Below, in pieces: positions 44,098 to 52,613 of a DNA stretch of 64,000 nt. The stretch is taken from NCBI RefSeq assembly GCF_006970865.1, contig NZ_CP035503.1, positions 2,865,001 through 2,929,000 on the forward strand. The letters are read 5' to 3'. The notes under the pieces are model-generated. The model saw nothing but the letters and a program-made list of their open reading frames with translations. It made no database searches and was not told the DNA's origin. The stretch is from Rhodoferax sediminis. Its GTDB lineage: Bacteria > Pseudomonadota > Gammaproteobacteria > Burkholderiales > Burkholderiaceae_C. A program made the position numbers and the translations under genes. Position 1 is the stretch's first letter; the number at the start of each line of letters is the position of its first letter.

Positions 44098-44768
44098 ACG
44101 CCCCACCTCCTGCAACCTCGCCGCTGGTGGAGCCGTTGTATTTTGACGATGCCCTGCTGATGCTGGACAAGCCCGCTGGCCTGCTCGCGGTCCCCGGGCG
44201 CGGCGCCGACAAACAGGACGCACTGAGCACCCGGGTACAGCGCTTGTATCCGGATGCACTCGTCGTGCACCGGCTGGACATGGCGACGTCGGGCCTGATG
44301 CTGATGGCGCGGGGGCCTCACGCGCAGCGCAGCTTGAGCAAGGCGTTCGCCGATCGCGAGGTTTGCAAGCGTTACGAGGCGGTGGTTGACGGGCGTTTGC
44401 CGCCACCGGCCGATGCGCCCGATGGCTGGGGCGTGATCGACCTGCCGATCATCGTGGATTGGCCGAGGCGCCCATTGCGCATGATCGATGCCCTGCAGGG
44501 CAAGCCGAGCATCACACGCTGGCGTGTGATGGCGCATGACGCGCCAGCCAACACGACGCGCCTGGAGCTGGCGCCCATCACAGGCCGCTCACACCAGTTG
44601 CGCGTCCATTTGCAGGCGCTGGGACATCCGATCATCGGCGATACGCTCTACGCCGGCGCCCCGGTGCAAGCCAGGGCCAGCCGCCTGCTGCTGCACGCCT
44701 GCGCGCTGACGCTGGCACACCCCGTCACCGGGGAAACCCTGGCATTCGAAAGCCCCGCGCCTTTCTAG
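44094..44768 (+). CDS. RluA-family pseudouridine synthase
   Basis: A 224-residue RluA-type enzyme without an S4 domain. The catalytic motif [12 protein letters not shown] is at 59-70 (Asp62); the closing motif is [23 protein letters not shown]. It converts uridine to pseudouridine in rRNA or tRNA; compact length fits RluA/TruC-like members. GTG start at 44094 overlaps VF530 stop (GTGA). Confidence 0.92.
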   Translation: MNAPPPATSPLVEPLYFDDALLMLDKPAGLLAVPGRGADKQDALSTRVQRLYPDALVVHRLDMATSGLMLMARGPHAQRSLSKAFADREVCKRYEAVVDGRLPPPADAPDGWGVIDLPIIVDWPRRPLRMIDALQGKPSITRWRVMAHDAPANTTRLELAPITGRSHQLRVHLQALGHPIIGDTLYAGAPVQARASRLLLHACALTLAHPVTGETLAFESPAPF

Positions 44769-44784
44769 CGCTAAAGTGCAGGAC

Positions 44785-45540
44785 ATGAACCGACATCTTT
44801 ACATCATCACCGGGGCCTCGCGCGGCATGGGCCTGGCCATCGCAGAGCAACTGCTCCAGCCGGGCCACACCTTGCTGTGCATCGCCCGCGCCACCAACGA
44901 GGCGCTGGCCGTCCAGGCCAGGGCCGCGGGCGCCACTCTGGTGCAGTGGTCTCAGGACCTGGCCCTCGGCTTCGAGGCCAGCACACGGCTCCAGCAGTGG
45001 CTGCATCAACAAGACGGCGCCTCCTTCACCAGTGCCACCCTGATCAACAATGCCGGAGTCGTGCCGCGTATCGGGCCGCTGAGCGACGCAGACGCCGCCG
45101 ATCTGGCACATGCCTTGCGCGTTGGGCTGGAGGCGCCCATGCAGCTCACCGCGGCCTTCCTGCATGCCACGGAGCATTGGACGGCCGCCCGCAAGGTGCT
45201 GAACATTTCGTCGGGACTGGGGCGCCGTGCCATGGCCTCGCAGGCAGCCTATTGCGCGGCCAAGGCGGGCATGGATCACTTCACCCGCTGCGTGGCCCTG
45301 GATGAAGCACTCAAGCCCCATGGTGCGGCCGTCTGCGCGCTGGCCCCCGGCGTGATCGACACCGACATGCAGGTGCAGTTGCGCGGCGCCGATGCAACGG
45401 CGTTTCCGGATCAACACAATTTCGCCACCCTGAAGGCCAACGGCCAGTTGACGTCGCCGGCCGAGGCCGCGGCGCGCGTGCTCGGCTATCTTGCCCGCCC
45501 CAACTTTGGCGCCGACCCGGTGGGCGACGTGCGCGACTGA
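44785..45540 (+). CDS. Short-chain dehydrogenase/reductase (SDR)
   Basis: A 251-residue Rossmann enzyme: cofactor motif TGASRGMG at 9-16, NNAGVV, catalytic Ser in NISSGLG and YCAAK (Tyr, Lys). Similar to sepiapterin/benzil reductase-like SDRs, probably NADPH-dependent. ATG at 44785 is used (a GTG three codons earlier is open). A TAAAGT box ends seven bases before this ATG, and AGGA is too close to act as a normal ribosome site. A run of seven T follows the stop without a clear hairpin. Confidence 0.88.
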   Translation: MNRHLYIITGASRGMGLAIAEQLLQPGHTLLCIARATNEALAVQARAAGATLVQWSQDLALGFEASTRLQQWLHQQDGASFTSATLINNAGVVPRIGPLSDADAADLAHALRVGLEAPMQLTAAFLHATEHWTAARKVLNISSGLGRRAMASQAAYCAAKAGMDHFTRCVALDEALKPHGAAVCALAPGVIDTDMQVQLRGADATAFPDQHNFATLKANGQLTSPAEAAARVLGYLARPNFGADPVGDVRD

Positions 45541-45560
45541 TTTTTTTGACTGGCGCGGGC

Positions 45561-45998
45561 TCAGCTGCGCACCACGAGCACCGGCACGTGCGCGTGTGAC
45601 ACGACGCGCTGCGCGACGCTGCCGAGCATCAGCTTTTCAATGCCGCGCCGGCCATGGGAGCCCATGACGATGAGGTCTACGCCGCCGGACTCGGCCGTTT
45701 GCAGGATGCCCTTGTAAACCGCGTGTCCCTCGACCAGCGTCGTCTTGACCGTGATGCCCGCGGCTTCAAAAGTCTGCTTGGCCCCCTTGATCGCCTCGTT
45801 GGCCTCGGCCGTGGCCGCCGTCAAATACTGCGCCTGGCCATACGCGTAATCAGTCCCCACACCTGTAAATGGATAGGGGTCAATCACATAAATGGCCGTG
45901 ACCGTGCTGCCAAACGCCTTGGCCAGCCCGACCGCCTTGTCGATCGCCAGCGCCGCGGTCGGCGATCCATCTACCGGAACCAGAATGTGTTTGAACAT
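45561..45998 (-). CDS. Universal stress protein (UspA family)
   Basis: A 145-residue single-domain USP: HILVPVDGSPTAALAIDKAV at the start and the nucleotide-binding loop VMGSHGRRGIEKLMLGSVAQRVV near the C-terminus. The Gly/Ser pattern is the ATP-binding type. A cytosolic stress-induced protein. AAGGAGTTCCTCGC precedes the ATG. Confidence 0.93.
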   Translation of the reverse strand: MFKHILVPVDGSPTAALAIDKAVGLAKAFGSTVTAIYVIDPYPFTGVGTDYAYGQAQYLTAATAEANEAIKGAKQTFEAAGITVKTTLVEGHAVYKGILQTAESGGVDLIVMGSHGRRGIEKLMLGSVAQRVVSHAHVPVLVVRS

Positions 45999-46074
45999 GC
46001 GAGGAACTCCTTGAGTCGCGACAGAGCATCCAGTTTAGAGCCGGAACGTCGTCAATGGGTTGATGACGATCAAG

Positions 46075-46845
46075 TTATACGCCGTCACCCTGGAAGCCGC
46101 CAGAGCGCCAGGTCAAGACCAGTGTGTCCCGGTGCCCTTCATCGGTCAAAGGCTGGATCGGCGTGGACTCGTGGATCACCCGGGCGTCATCGAGCAGTAG
46201 CAGCGACCACGGCAAGGTCAGCGTGAAGCGCTGGCCGTGCGGGCCGGCAGCCTCGAAGACCCGTGTCTCACCGCCCTTGACGCCGCTGCGATCCACCAGA
46301 AACACCGCCACATAATCCACTCCGTCGCGGTGCGCCCCCTCGGGCGTCGGGCGACCGATACCGTCGGTGGTGTCGATGCGGAACTGGTGCGCCTCCACAT
46401 ACCAGGGCCGCACGCCGGCTTGGGCATCGCCAGGCTGCTCGGGGCGCAGGCGGGAGAACACCTGGCTCAACGTGCACAACAACCGGTCCCAGCACACCTG
46501 CGCAACAACCTGCGGCTCCATCGGTTCGAACCAGCGCCGCATGCCGCCGTGCAAGGCGTTGTACTCGAGCGGCTGCCAGTGCGCGCGATGCGGCACCTGG
46601 GTGACCCGTTCGCCCTCGACGAGAAAGCACGAGTGGCGCCGGCGCCGGTAGCGACCCCCGTCCTTGAGGTAGGTGTCGGGCAGCAGCCTGTCCCAGCTCG
46701 GGCGGAGCGCATCGAGCGAAGCAAGGCTGCAGTGCGTAAGCTCGCTCACGCCCGCGGGGCTGAGCACGGCATAACCTTGCCGGCGCAGATCGGCAACGAG
46801 TTCGCCGGCCGACGAAAATAAAGGGGAGAGTGTGGCAATGGACAT
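46075..46845 (-). CDS. 2-oxoglutarate/Fe(II) dioxygenase family protein (PF10014-like)
   Basis: A 256-residue protein with a cupin-like metal triad: HRDGVD (His and Asp ligands) about 85 residues from the C-terminus and the distal His in ARVIHESTPI. The pattern PEGAHRDGVDYVAVFLV followed by GGETRVF is characteristic of the 2OG-Fe dioxygenase group that includes amino-acid hydroxylases such as isoleucine 4-hydroxylase. It lies downstream of egtB-egtD and the DUF427 gene, all on the minus strand with short gaps. A histidine- or ergothioneine-derived substrate is therefore conceivable. Confidence 0.84.
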   Translation of the reverse strand: MSIATLSPLFSSAGELVADLRRQGYAVLSPAGVSELTHCSLASLDALRPSWDRLLPDTYLKDGGRYRRRRHSCFLVEGERVTQVPHRAHWQPLEYNALHGGMRRWFEPMEPQVVAQVCWDRLLCTLSQVFSRLRPEQPGDAQAGVRPWYVEAHQFRIDTTDGIGRPTPEGAHRDGVDYVAVFLVDRSGVKGGETRVFEAAGPHGQRFTLTLPWSLLLLDDARVIHESTPIQPLTDEGHRDTLVLTWRSGGFQGDGV

Positions 46846-46871
46846 GGGGGCAAGCTCGGCGCTGGCGTCAC

Positions 46872-47153
46872 TCAGGCTGTGACCTGCACACCCTTCCAGA
46901 ACGCGACCCGGCCACGCACCATCTCGGCCTCGGGCTTGGGGTCAAGGTAGTACCAGGCGGCATCGGTGTTCAATTCGCCATCCACTATGAGCGAGTAGTA
47001 GCTCGCCTGGCCTTTCCAGGCGCAGGTGGTCTTGTGGTTGCTGAAGGTCACATAGTCGCGATTCAGCGAGTCCGCCGGGAAATAGTGATTGCCTTCCACC
47101 ACGACCGTGTCGTCGCTCTGCGCTATCACGGCGCCGTTCCAGGTTGCTTTCAT
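46872..47153 (-). CDS. DUF427 domain protein
   Basis: A 93-residue DUF427 protein: MKATWNGAVIAQSDDTVVVEGNHYFP, then TTCAWKGQASYYSLIVDGE and AWYYLDPKPEAE. A compact beta-tent fold of unknown function. ATG 47153 follows AAGGAATTCCG. It starts 14 bases after the egtD stop and is followed by the dioxygenase 26 bases on, so all are probably one transcript. Confidence 0.88.
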   Translation of the reverse strand: MKATWNGAVIAQSDDTVVVEGNHYFPADSLNRDYVTFSNHKTTCAWKGQASYYSLIVDGELNTDAAWYYLDPKPEAEMVRGRVAFWKGVQVTA

Positions 47154-47167
47154 CGGAATTCCTTTTT

Positions 47168-48145
47168 TTAAGTGGGTGCGTTCAGCCAGTGCAGGCTGAA
47201 GAGCTTTTGCGGATCGGTCCATGCGGGGCCGGGTGTGAACCCCGCCTGCCGCGCCAGCGCCTGCAGGCCGTCAAGCGTAAATTTATACGAGTTTTCGGTG
47301 TGCAGTGTTTCGCCTTCGGCGAACTCGAAACACCGGCCACAGACACGAACCTGCTGCCGGCGGCGGCTCACCAGGTGCATCTCGATGCGCTGCAGCGGCG
47401 CATTGTAAAAGGCACTGTGCGCAAACTGGGCCAGATCGAAGTTGCACCCCAACTCGCGGTTCGCGCGCACCAGCAGGTTCAGGTTGAACGCGGCGGTGAC
47501 GCCCTGTGTATCGTTATAGGCGGCATGCAGCACGGCGGGGTCCTTCACCAGGTCGGCCCCCAGCAGCAAGGCGCCGCCGCGCAGCACCTGCGCCGCCATC
47601 TGCAGAAAATGCAGGGCTTCGGCAGGCGTGAAATTGCCGATCGTGGAGCCCGGGAAAAATCCCACGCGCTGCCCGGCGTCCTCGCCCAGCGCCGGCAACA
47701 GCATGTGGCGCGTGTAATCCGCCACCAGCGGCTGCACGTGCAGGCCCGGGTAGTCGCGCCGCAGCACTTGAGCCGCAGCTCCCAGATGCTCACCCGATAT
47801 GTCGATGGGCAGATAGCGCACGGGGCGGTCCATGGCGTCGAGCAGCAAGCGGACCTTGCGCAGGGACCCGGCCCCGAACTCGACGATCTCGGCGCGGGGT
47901 CCCACCTGCCGCGCAATTTCGCGCGCATGGCCAGACAGCAGGCCCAGCTCGACGCGCGTGGGGTAATACTCGGGCAGCTCGCAGATGCGGTCGAACAAGA
48001 GGGAGCCCGGCGCATCGTAGAAGTACTTGGGGGAAATGCTGCGCGGCGTGCTCGACAGCCCCGCCAGCAAGTCGCGGGCGAACGCCTCTGCCGCTTCGCC
48101 GCCCGCCAATCGCGTCTGGATTTTGCTCAATGTGCCGGTCTGCAT
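47168..48145 (-). CDS. egtD: L-histidine N-alpha-methyltransferase EgtD
   Basis: A 325-residue SAM methyltransferase of the EgtD family: ISPKYFYDAPGSLLFDRICELPEYYPTRVE, SAM motif EFGAGSLRKVRLLLDA, FFPGSTIGNF and the late FYNAPLQRIEMHL. It trimethylates histidine to hercynine, the first step of ergothioneine synthesis. ATG at 48145 overlaps the egtB stop (ATGA). Translationally coupled to egtB. Confidence 0.94.
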   Translation of the reverse strand: MQTGTLSKIQTRLAGGEAAEAFARDLLAGLSSTPRSISPKYFYDAPGSLLFDRICELPEYYPTRVELGLLSGHAREIARQVGPRAEIVEFGAGSLRKVRLLLDAMDRPVRYLPIDISGEHLGAAAQVLRRDYPGLHVQPLVADYTRHMLLPALGEDAGQRVGFFPGSTIGNFTPAEALHFLQMAAQVLRGGALLLGADLVKDPAVLHAAYNDTQGVTAAFNLNLLVRANRELGCNFDLAQFAHSAFYNAPLQRIEMHLVSRRRQQVRVCGRCFEFAEGETLHTENSYKFTLDGLQALARQAGFTPGPAWTDPQKLFSLHWLNAPT

Positions 48146-49407
48146 CAAGCGTCCTTCGCCAGACGAATGCCCGAAAACTGCCAGCGCGCCCCGGGCGGAA
48201 AAAAGTTGCGGTAGCTGGGTCGCGCGTGCCCCGCCGGAGTCGCGCTGCTGCTGCCGCGCAGCACCAGTTGTCCCACCATGAATTTGCCGTTGTATTCGCC
48301 CACCGCACCGGCCAGCGGACGAAAACCGGGATAGGGATCGTAGGACGAACGCGTCCATTGCCAGAGATGCCCCGTCATTTGCGCGATGCCGGGCACTGCG
48401 CAGGCCGCCTCCCACTCGAACTCGGTGGGCAAGCGCGCGCCGGCCCATTCGGCATAAGCAGCGGCTTCGTAAAAGCTCACCTGGCTGACCGGCGCCGAAG
48501 CATCGAGCGCACGCACGCCCTGCAGGCCGAACACCTGCCAGTGCCGCGCAGGCGCCCTGACGTCATCGGGTGCCAGCCAATAGGGCGGGCAGCTCCAGCC
48601 ATTCGCCTGCACTGCCGCCCAGCCGTCCGACAGCCACAACTCGGGGCGACGGTAGCCCCCATCCTCGATGAATTGCAGGTATTCGCCGCAGTTGACCAGC
48701 CGGTCCGCCATGCAGTACGGCGACAAGAGCACGCTGTGGCGCGGGGTTTCGTTGTCGAACGCAAAACCGCCGCCATCGTGCCCGATCTGCACGGTGCCGG
48801 CCGGCCCGGCGAGCCAGCGCAGCGGTGGCACGACGGTGGGCGCAAGCCGCAGGGCGGACGCCAGTGCGGGTTGTGCATACGCAGGCAGTATCGGATTGCA
48901 CGACAGGGCATGCAGGATGTCGGTCAGCATCAGCTCCTGGTGCTGCTGCTCGTGCTGCAGGCCCAGCGTGAGCAAGGGCAGCGCCTGCTGCCACATGGGC
49001 TCGCCGCCCCGGGTGATGAAGCTTTGCACGGCGGCGTCGACATGCGCGCGGTAGGCCAGCACCTGCGCCAGGGGCGGGCGGGTCAGCAAGCCGCGCAGCG
49101 GCCGCGGATGGCGCGGCCCCAGGGCTTCGTAATAGGAATTGAAGAGATAGAAAAAACGCTCGTCGAACGGCCTGTAGTCGGGCACATGCGCGCGCAGCAC
49201 CACGGCCTCGAAGAACCAGCTGCCGTGCGCCAGATGCCATTTGGTCGGGCTCGCGTCGGGCATGGACTGGATGCACTGGTCTTCGGCCGACAGGGGTTCA
49301 GCCAGCGCCAGGCTGTGCGCCCGTACCTGGGCAAACCGCCGCGCCATGGCTTCACGCGGGCCCTGGGCCTCAAGGCATGAATCGGCGGCCGACGGAAATG
49401 GGGACAT
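48145..49407 (-). CDS. egtB: Ergothioneine biosynthesis sulfoxide synthase EgtB
   Basis: A 420-residue non-heme iron enzyme. The DinB-like N-terminal domain carries HLAHGSWFFE and the iron-binding HEQQHQE (H-x3-H-x-E); the C-terminal FGE-sulfatase-like domain carries LPTEFEWEAA and LWQWTRSSYDPYPGF. It joins hercynine to a thiol (gamma-glutamylcysteine or cysteine) to form a sulfoxide. No egtA, egtC or egtE is adjacent, so this is the short two-gene arrangement; the C-S lyase must be elsewhere. Confidence 0.94.
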   Translation of the reverse strand: MSPFPSAADSCLEAQGPREAMARRFAQVRAHSLALAEPLSAEDQCIQSMPDASPTKWHLAHGSWFFEAVVLRAHVPDYRPFDERFFYLFNSYYEALGPRHPRPLRGLLTRPPLAQVLAYRAHVDAAVQSFITRGGEPMWQQALPLLTLGLQHEQQHQELMLTDILHALSCNPILPAYAQPALASALRLAPTVVPPLRWLAGPAGTVQIGHDGGGFAFDNETPRHSVLLSPYCMADRLVNCGEYLQFIEDGGYRRPELWLSDGWAAVQANGWSCPPYWLAPDDVRAPARHWQVFGLQGVRALDASAPVSQVSFYEAAAYAEWAGARLPTEFEWEAACAVPGIAQMTGHLWQWTRSSYDPYPGFRPLAGAVGEYNGKFMVGQLVLRGSSSATPAGHARPSYRNFFPPGARWQFSGIRLAKDA

Positions 49408-49821
49408 GCGGAAAACCTCCAGAGACTGCAGGACTCCGTCTGAGTGAGCCTGTGCAGGACATCAACACAAATGAGTCGCACCGACGCCGGATTCATTACA
49501 GCACAGGACCACGACGGTTGTCCCCGGCGGGCGGCCCGAATCAGCGCCCGGCGAACCCGGTAGCACCCCATGGCAGCCCGTTACACGCTCGCCCGAAAGC
49601 AGTGGGGTCGATGAAAAAATTTCGTGCTCACTATCAAAATAGTAGCTGAATGCGAAGGTGGAGTATGGACATCAGACACTTTTCTCTCAAATTTTTACGA
49701 CGTCATGCAGTCTGGTGTAGTTATGCAACTTATGCATGAAGTGGCTTGAACAATGTCTTGGACAGTTGGGCCGCAGGCTTTTAAGCTCGGGGGCTTGATC
49801 GTTCCCACCAGGAGTTTGTTC
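49408..49821. promoter_or_regulatory. Intergenic region upstream of glutamate dehydrogenase
   Basis: 414 bp between divergent egtB and the glutamate dehydrogenase gene, with no supported gene. It holds one repeat copy (49629-49690) and, after it, two direct TTATGCA repeats in TTATGCAACTTATGCA (about 49719-49735) that may be an operator. TTGGAC and TTTAAG spaced by 16 bases near 49758-49785 are a tentative promoter. Confidence 0.4.
49629..49690 (-). repeat. Dispersed ~60-bp repeat, intergenic (upstream of gdhA)
   Basis: CACTATCAAAATAGTAGCT is the reverse-strand form of the repeat head and forms a short hairpin (CTAT/ATAG). The next 30 bases match the in-gene copy at 16501 (26 of 31). This is the least degraded head in the window. 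Confidence 0.62.
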
Positions 49822-51138
49822 ATGTCCCAAGCACCCAGCACCCCGATGTCCGCAGCGCCTGCGTCTCATCCCCTTCCCTCCTACCTGCAGGCCAACAACC
49901 TCGGGCCTTGGGGGGTTTACCTGCAGCAGGTCGATCGCGTGACGCCTTATCTGGGCAATCTGTCGCGCTGGGTCGAGACACTCAAGCGCCCCAAGCGCGC
50001 ATTGATCGTCGATGTCCCGATCCATCTGGACAACGGCACGGTGGCTCACTTTGAAGGCTACCGGGTGCAGCACAACGTCTCGCGCGGTCCCGGCAAGGGC
50101 GGCGTGCGCTTTCACCAGGACGTGACACTGTCGGAGGTGATGGCGCTGTCGGCCTGGATGTCGATCAAGAACGCCGCGGTGAATGTGCCCTACGGCGGCG
50201 CCAAGGGCGGTATCCGCGTGGACCCGAAAACGCTGTCCCGCGGCGAACTCGAGCGCATGACGCGCCGCTACACCAGCGAGATCGGCATCATCATCGGCCC
50301 GAACAAGGACATCCCCGCGCCCGACGTGAACACCGACGAGCAGATCATGGCCTGGATGATGGACACCTATTCCATGAACCAGGGCTCCACCGCGACCGGC
50401 GTCGTGACCGGCAAGCCGGTGGATCTGGGCGGCTCGCTGGGGCGGCGCGAAGCCACCGGCCGCGGCGTGTTTACCGTCGGCGCCGAAGCCGCCAAGCACA
50501 TCGGCATGGACATTTCCACCGCGCGTGTGGCGGTACAGGGTTTTGGCAACGTGGGCGGCATTGCGGGCAAGCTGTTTGCCGAAGCGGGTGCGCGGGTCGT
50601 CGCCGTGCAGGACCATGCTGGCACGATCTTTCGCGAAGCCGGGCTGGACGTCCCGTCCCTGCTCAGGCACGTCGCGCATACCGGCAGCGTGGCCGGCTTT
50701 GCGCAGGCCGAGGCGATTGCCAACGACCTGTTCTGGGAGGTCGACTGCGACATCCTGATTCCCGCGGCGCTGGAGCAGCAAATCAACGGCTCGAATGCCG
50801 GCCGCATCAAGGCGCGCATGGTCATCGAAGGCGCCAACGGCCCGACCACCCCCGAGGCCGATGACATCCTGCACGACCGCAATGTGCTGGTGCTGCCCGA
50901 CGTGATCGCCAATGCGGGCGGCGTGACGGTCAGTTATTTTGAATGGGTGCAGGACTTTTCCAGCTTTTTCTGGGACGAGGCCGAGATCAATGCCCGGCTG
51001 GTGCGCATCATGAGGGAGGCGTTCGCCGGCATCTGGCAAGTCGCGCAGGACAACAAGGTGAGCCTGCGCACCGCCACGTTTATCGTGGCCTGCAAACGGA
51101 TCTTGCACACCCGCGAATTGCGCGGACTGTACCCCTGA
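49822..51138 (+). CDS. gdhA: Glutamate dehydrogenase (Glu/Leu/Phe/Val dehydrogenase family)
   Basis: A 438-residue oxidoreductase: [13 protein letters not shown] with the substrate-binding Lys, [13 protein letters not shown], and the Rossmann segment [17 protein letters not shown]. It interconverts glutamate and 2-oxoglutarate plus ammonia, linking nitrogen and carbon metabolism; the shorter hexameric NAD type is likely from length. ATG 49822 follows CAGGAG. The neighbouring urea system supplies ammonia, but no shared operon is implied. Confidence 0.94.
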   Translation: MSQAPSTPMSAAPASHPLPSYLQANNLGPWGVYLQQVDRVTPYLGNLSRWVETLKRPKRALIVDVPIHLDNGTVAHFEGYRVQHNVSRGPGKGGVRFHQDVTLSEVMALSAWMSIKNAAVNVPYGGAKGGIRVDPKTLSRGELERMTRRYTSEIGIIIGPNKDIPAPDVNTDEQIMAWMMDTYSMNQGSTATGVVTGKPVDLGGSLGRREATGRGVFTVGAEAAKHIGMDISTARVAVQGFGNVGGIAGKLFAEAGARVVAVQDHAGTIFREAGLDVPSLLRHVAHTGSVAGFAQAEAIANDLFWEVDCDILIPAALEQQINGSNAGRIKARMVIEGANGPTTPEADDILHDRNVLVLPDVIANAGGVTVSYFEWVQDFSSFFWDEAEINARLVRIMREAFAGIWQVAQDNKVSLRTATFIVACKRILHTRELRGLYP

Positions 51139-51174
51139 TCGGAGCCGGAATAGCGGCTGCCGGGGAACCTGGCC

Positions 51175-51651
51175 TTACTGCAGGGTGTCGCCCGCGGCGG
51201 CGGGCAGCGGCATCACCTCGATGCCCTCTTCCAGCAGCTCCATCGCCTCGCGGGCGCTGGCCCGGCCACGGATGTTGCGGTGTGCGGTTTCACCGTAGTG
51301 GATGCGCCGGGCTTCCTGGGCAAAACGCTCGCCCACGTCTTCGGTGCGGGCCACCAGCTCGCGCAGGGCACGCAGCACCGTGGCCTGATACGCCGGGTCG
51401 GCGGGTGCGAACATGTCCGTCATGGACGCGGGCGGATGCGCCGGCATGGCATCGGGCGGCGTCGCCTCGCGCTCACGCGCGGCGCCCAGATTGAGCCGGG
51501 GCGCACTGGGCAGTTTCTGTATTTCCTGGGCGCCGCACAGCGGACATTCGAGCACGCCGCGCGCCAACTGGTCCTGAAAATCATCTTCAGAGGCGAACCA
51601 GCCTTCAAACGAATGCTGCTGGCGTACGCACTGGAGGTTAAGGACTTTCAT
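51175..51651 (-). CDS. DUF1178 family protein
   Basis: A 158-residue protein with FEGWFASEDDFQDQLARG and the metal-type pair CPLCGA in the N-terminal third; the C-terminal region has EDVGERFAQEARRIHYGE. DUF1178 is a small cytosolic family of unknown function. ATG at 51651 is conserved-looking (MKVLNLQC). It lies 7 bases after the NUDIX stop and is the last gene of the block extending from the nuo operon. Confidence 0.88.
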   Translation of the reverse strand: MKVLNLQCVRQQHSFEGWFASEDDFQDQLARGVLECPLCGAQEIQKLPSAPRLNLGAAREREATPPDAMPAHPPASMTDMFAPADPAYQATVLRALRELVARTEDVGERFAQEARRIHYGETAHRNIRGRASAREAMELLEEGIEVMPLPAAAGDTLQ

Positions 51652-51658
51652 GACAGGA

Positions 51659-52264
51659 TTATCGGCCAGCGCGCGGCGCTGCGGCATCCTGCCAGTGCAG
51701 CGGCCACACGCCCGACAACACGTTTTGCAACCAGAGCGCACCCGTCAGCGTTTTGGCGTCGGTCACGCTCCCGTCGCGGCACCATTGGAGCAGCTCGGTC
51801 GGGGTCGCCGTGAAAACGTCCAGAAACTCCCCCGCATCGAGCCGGCGCTGGCCCAGGCTCAAATTCCTGGCAAACCAGATCTCAATGAACTCCGTCGAGT
51901 ACGAAATGACCGGGTGCAGCATGCCCGCGCGCGCCCATTGCCGGGCCGAATAGCCGGTTTCCTCCAGCAGTTCGCGCTTCGCGCACGCCAGCACGTCTTC
52001 TCCGGGGTCGAGTTTGCCCGCGGGGAATTCAATCATGACCCGCTGCACCGGGTAACGGTACTGGCGCTCCAGTACCACCCTCAAAGAGCCGGTCTCGTCT
52101 TCCAGCAGCGGAATAATCATGACCGCGCCGGGATGCACCACATACTCGCGCGACGTCGTGCTGCCGTCGGGCAGACGTACCGTGTCGCGAAAGGCATGGA
52201 GAAGCCGGCCCTCGAACAATTCCATGCTGGCCATCTTTTCTTCGACCAGATGGCGGTCATCCAT
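51659..52264 (-). CDS. NUDIX hydrolase (ADP-ribose pyrophosphatase-like)
   Basis: A 201-residue NUDIX enzyme with the box GKLDPGEDVLACAKRELLEETG (split here between two helices; standard G-x5-E-x7-REUXEE). ADP-ribose or NADH-type substrates fit the upstream RYPVQRVMIEFPAGK motif. It follows DUF2818 in a linear series after nuoN, which is common in Comamonadaceae. Confidence 0.92.
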   Translation of the reverse strand: MDDRHLVEEKMASMELFEGRLLHAFRDTVRLPDGSTTSREYVVHPGAVMIIPLLEDETGSLRVVLERQYRYPVQRVMIEFPAGKLDPGEDVLACAKRELLEETGYSARQWARAGMLHPVISYSTEFIEIWFARNLSLGQRRLDAGEFLDVFTATPTELLQWCRDGSVTDAKTLTGALWLQNVLSGVWPLHWQDAAAPRAGR

Positions 52265-52284
52265 GGCGGCGACACCTCATCGGA

Positions 52285-52587
52285 TCAGTTCCGATGCTTG
52301 AGCAGGTAGCGGTAAATGAAACCCGGAAACGCAAAGGTCACGAACAGCGCACCGGTAATCGCATAAAACTCCCAGCCCTGGGGCGCAATCTGTCCGGCGC
52401 GATTTTCCAGGGCCAGCCCGATACCGCCCGCAATGAAGTAAAAAACCACCAGTTCGGCCAGCCGCACGGCAAGAATCTTCGGGCTGGACAGCGGAATGAC
52501 CGCCAGCAGGCGCTGGTTGACAAAGGGCAGGTTGGCGGCGCAAAACGCCACCAGAATCACGAGCCAGACGGAGAGGGATTGGGACAC
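52285..52587 (-). CDS. DUF2818 membrane protein
   Basis: A 100-residue protein with three hydrophobic segments (about 6-22, 40-60, 72-92) and a C-terminal KHRN. The GTG at 52587 (VSQSLSVWLVILVAF) is taken because the upstream in-frame extension is polar and overlaps nuoN's end. DUF2818 is almost always next to nuoN in beta-proteobacteria and might assist complex I, but that is an association only. Confidence 0.85.
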   Translation of the reverse strand: MSQSLSVWLVILVAFCAANLPFVNQRLLAVIPLSSPKILAVRLAELVVFYFIAGGIGLALENRAGQIAPQGWEFYAITGALFVTFAFPGFIYRYLLKHRN

Positions 52588-52613
52588 TTGGATGAAGCTC
52601 GTCTGACGGGTGA

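Noticed and set aside
45541..45547. Seven-T run after the SDR gene as an intrinsic terminator
   Set aside because: The preceding GCGAC copies are direct repeats, not an inverted repeat, so no stable stem forms.
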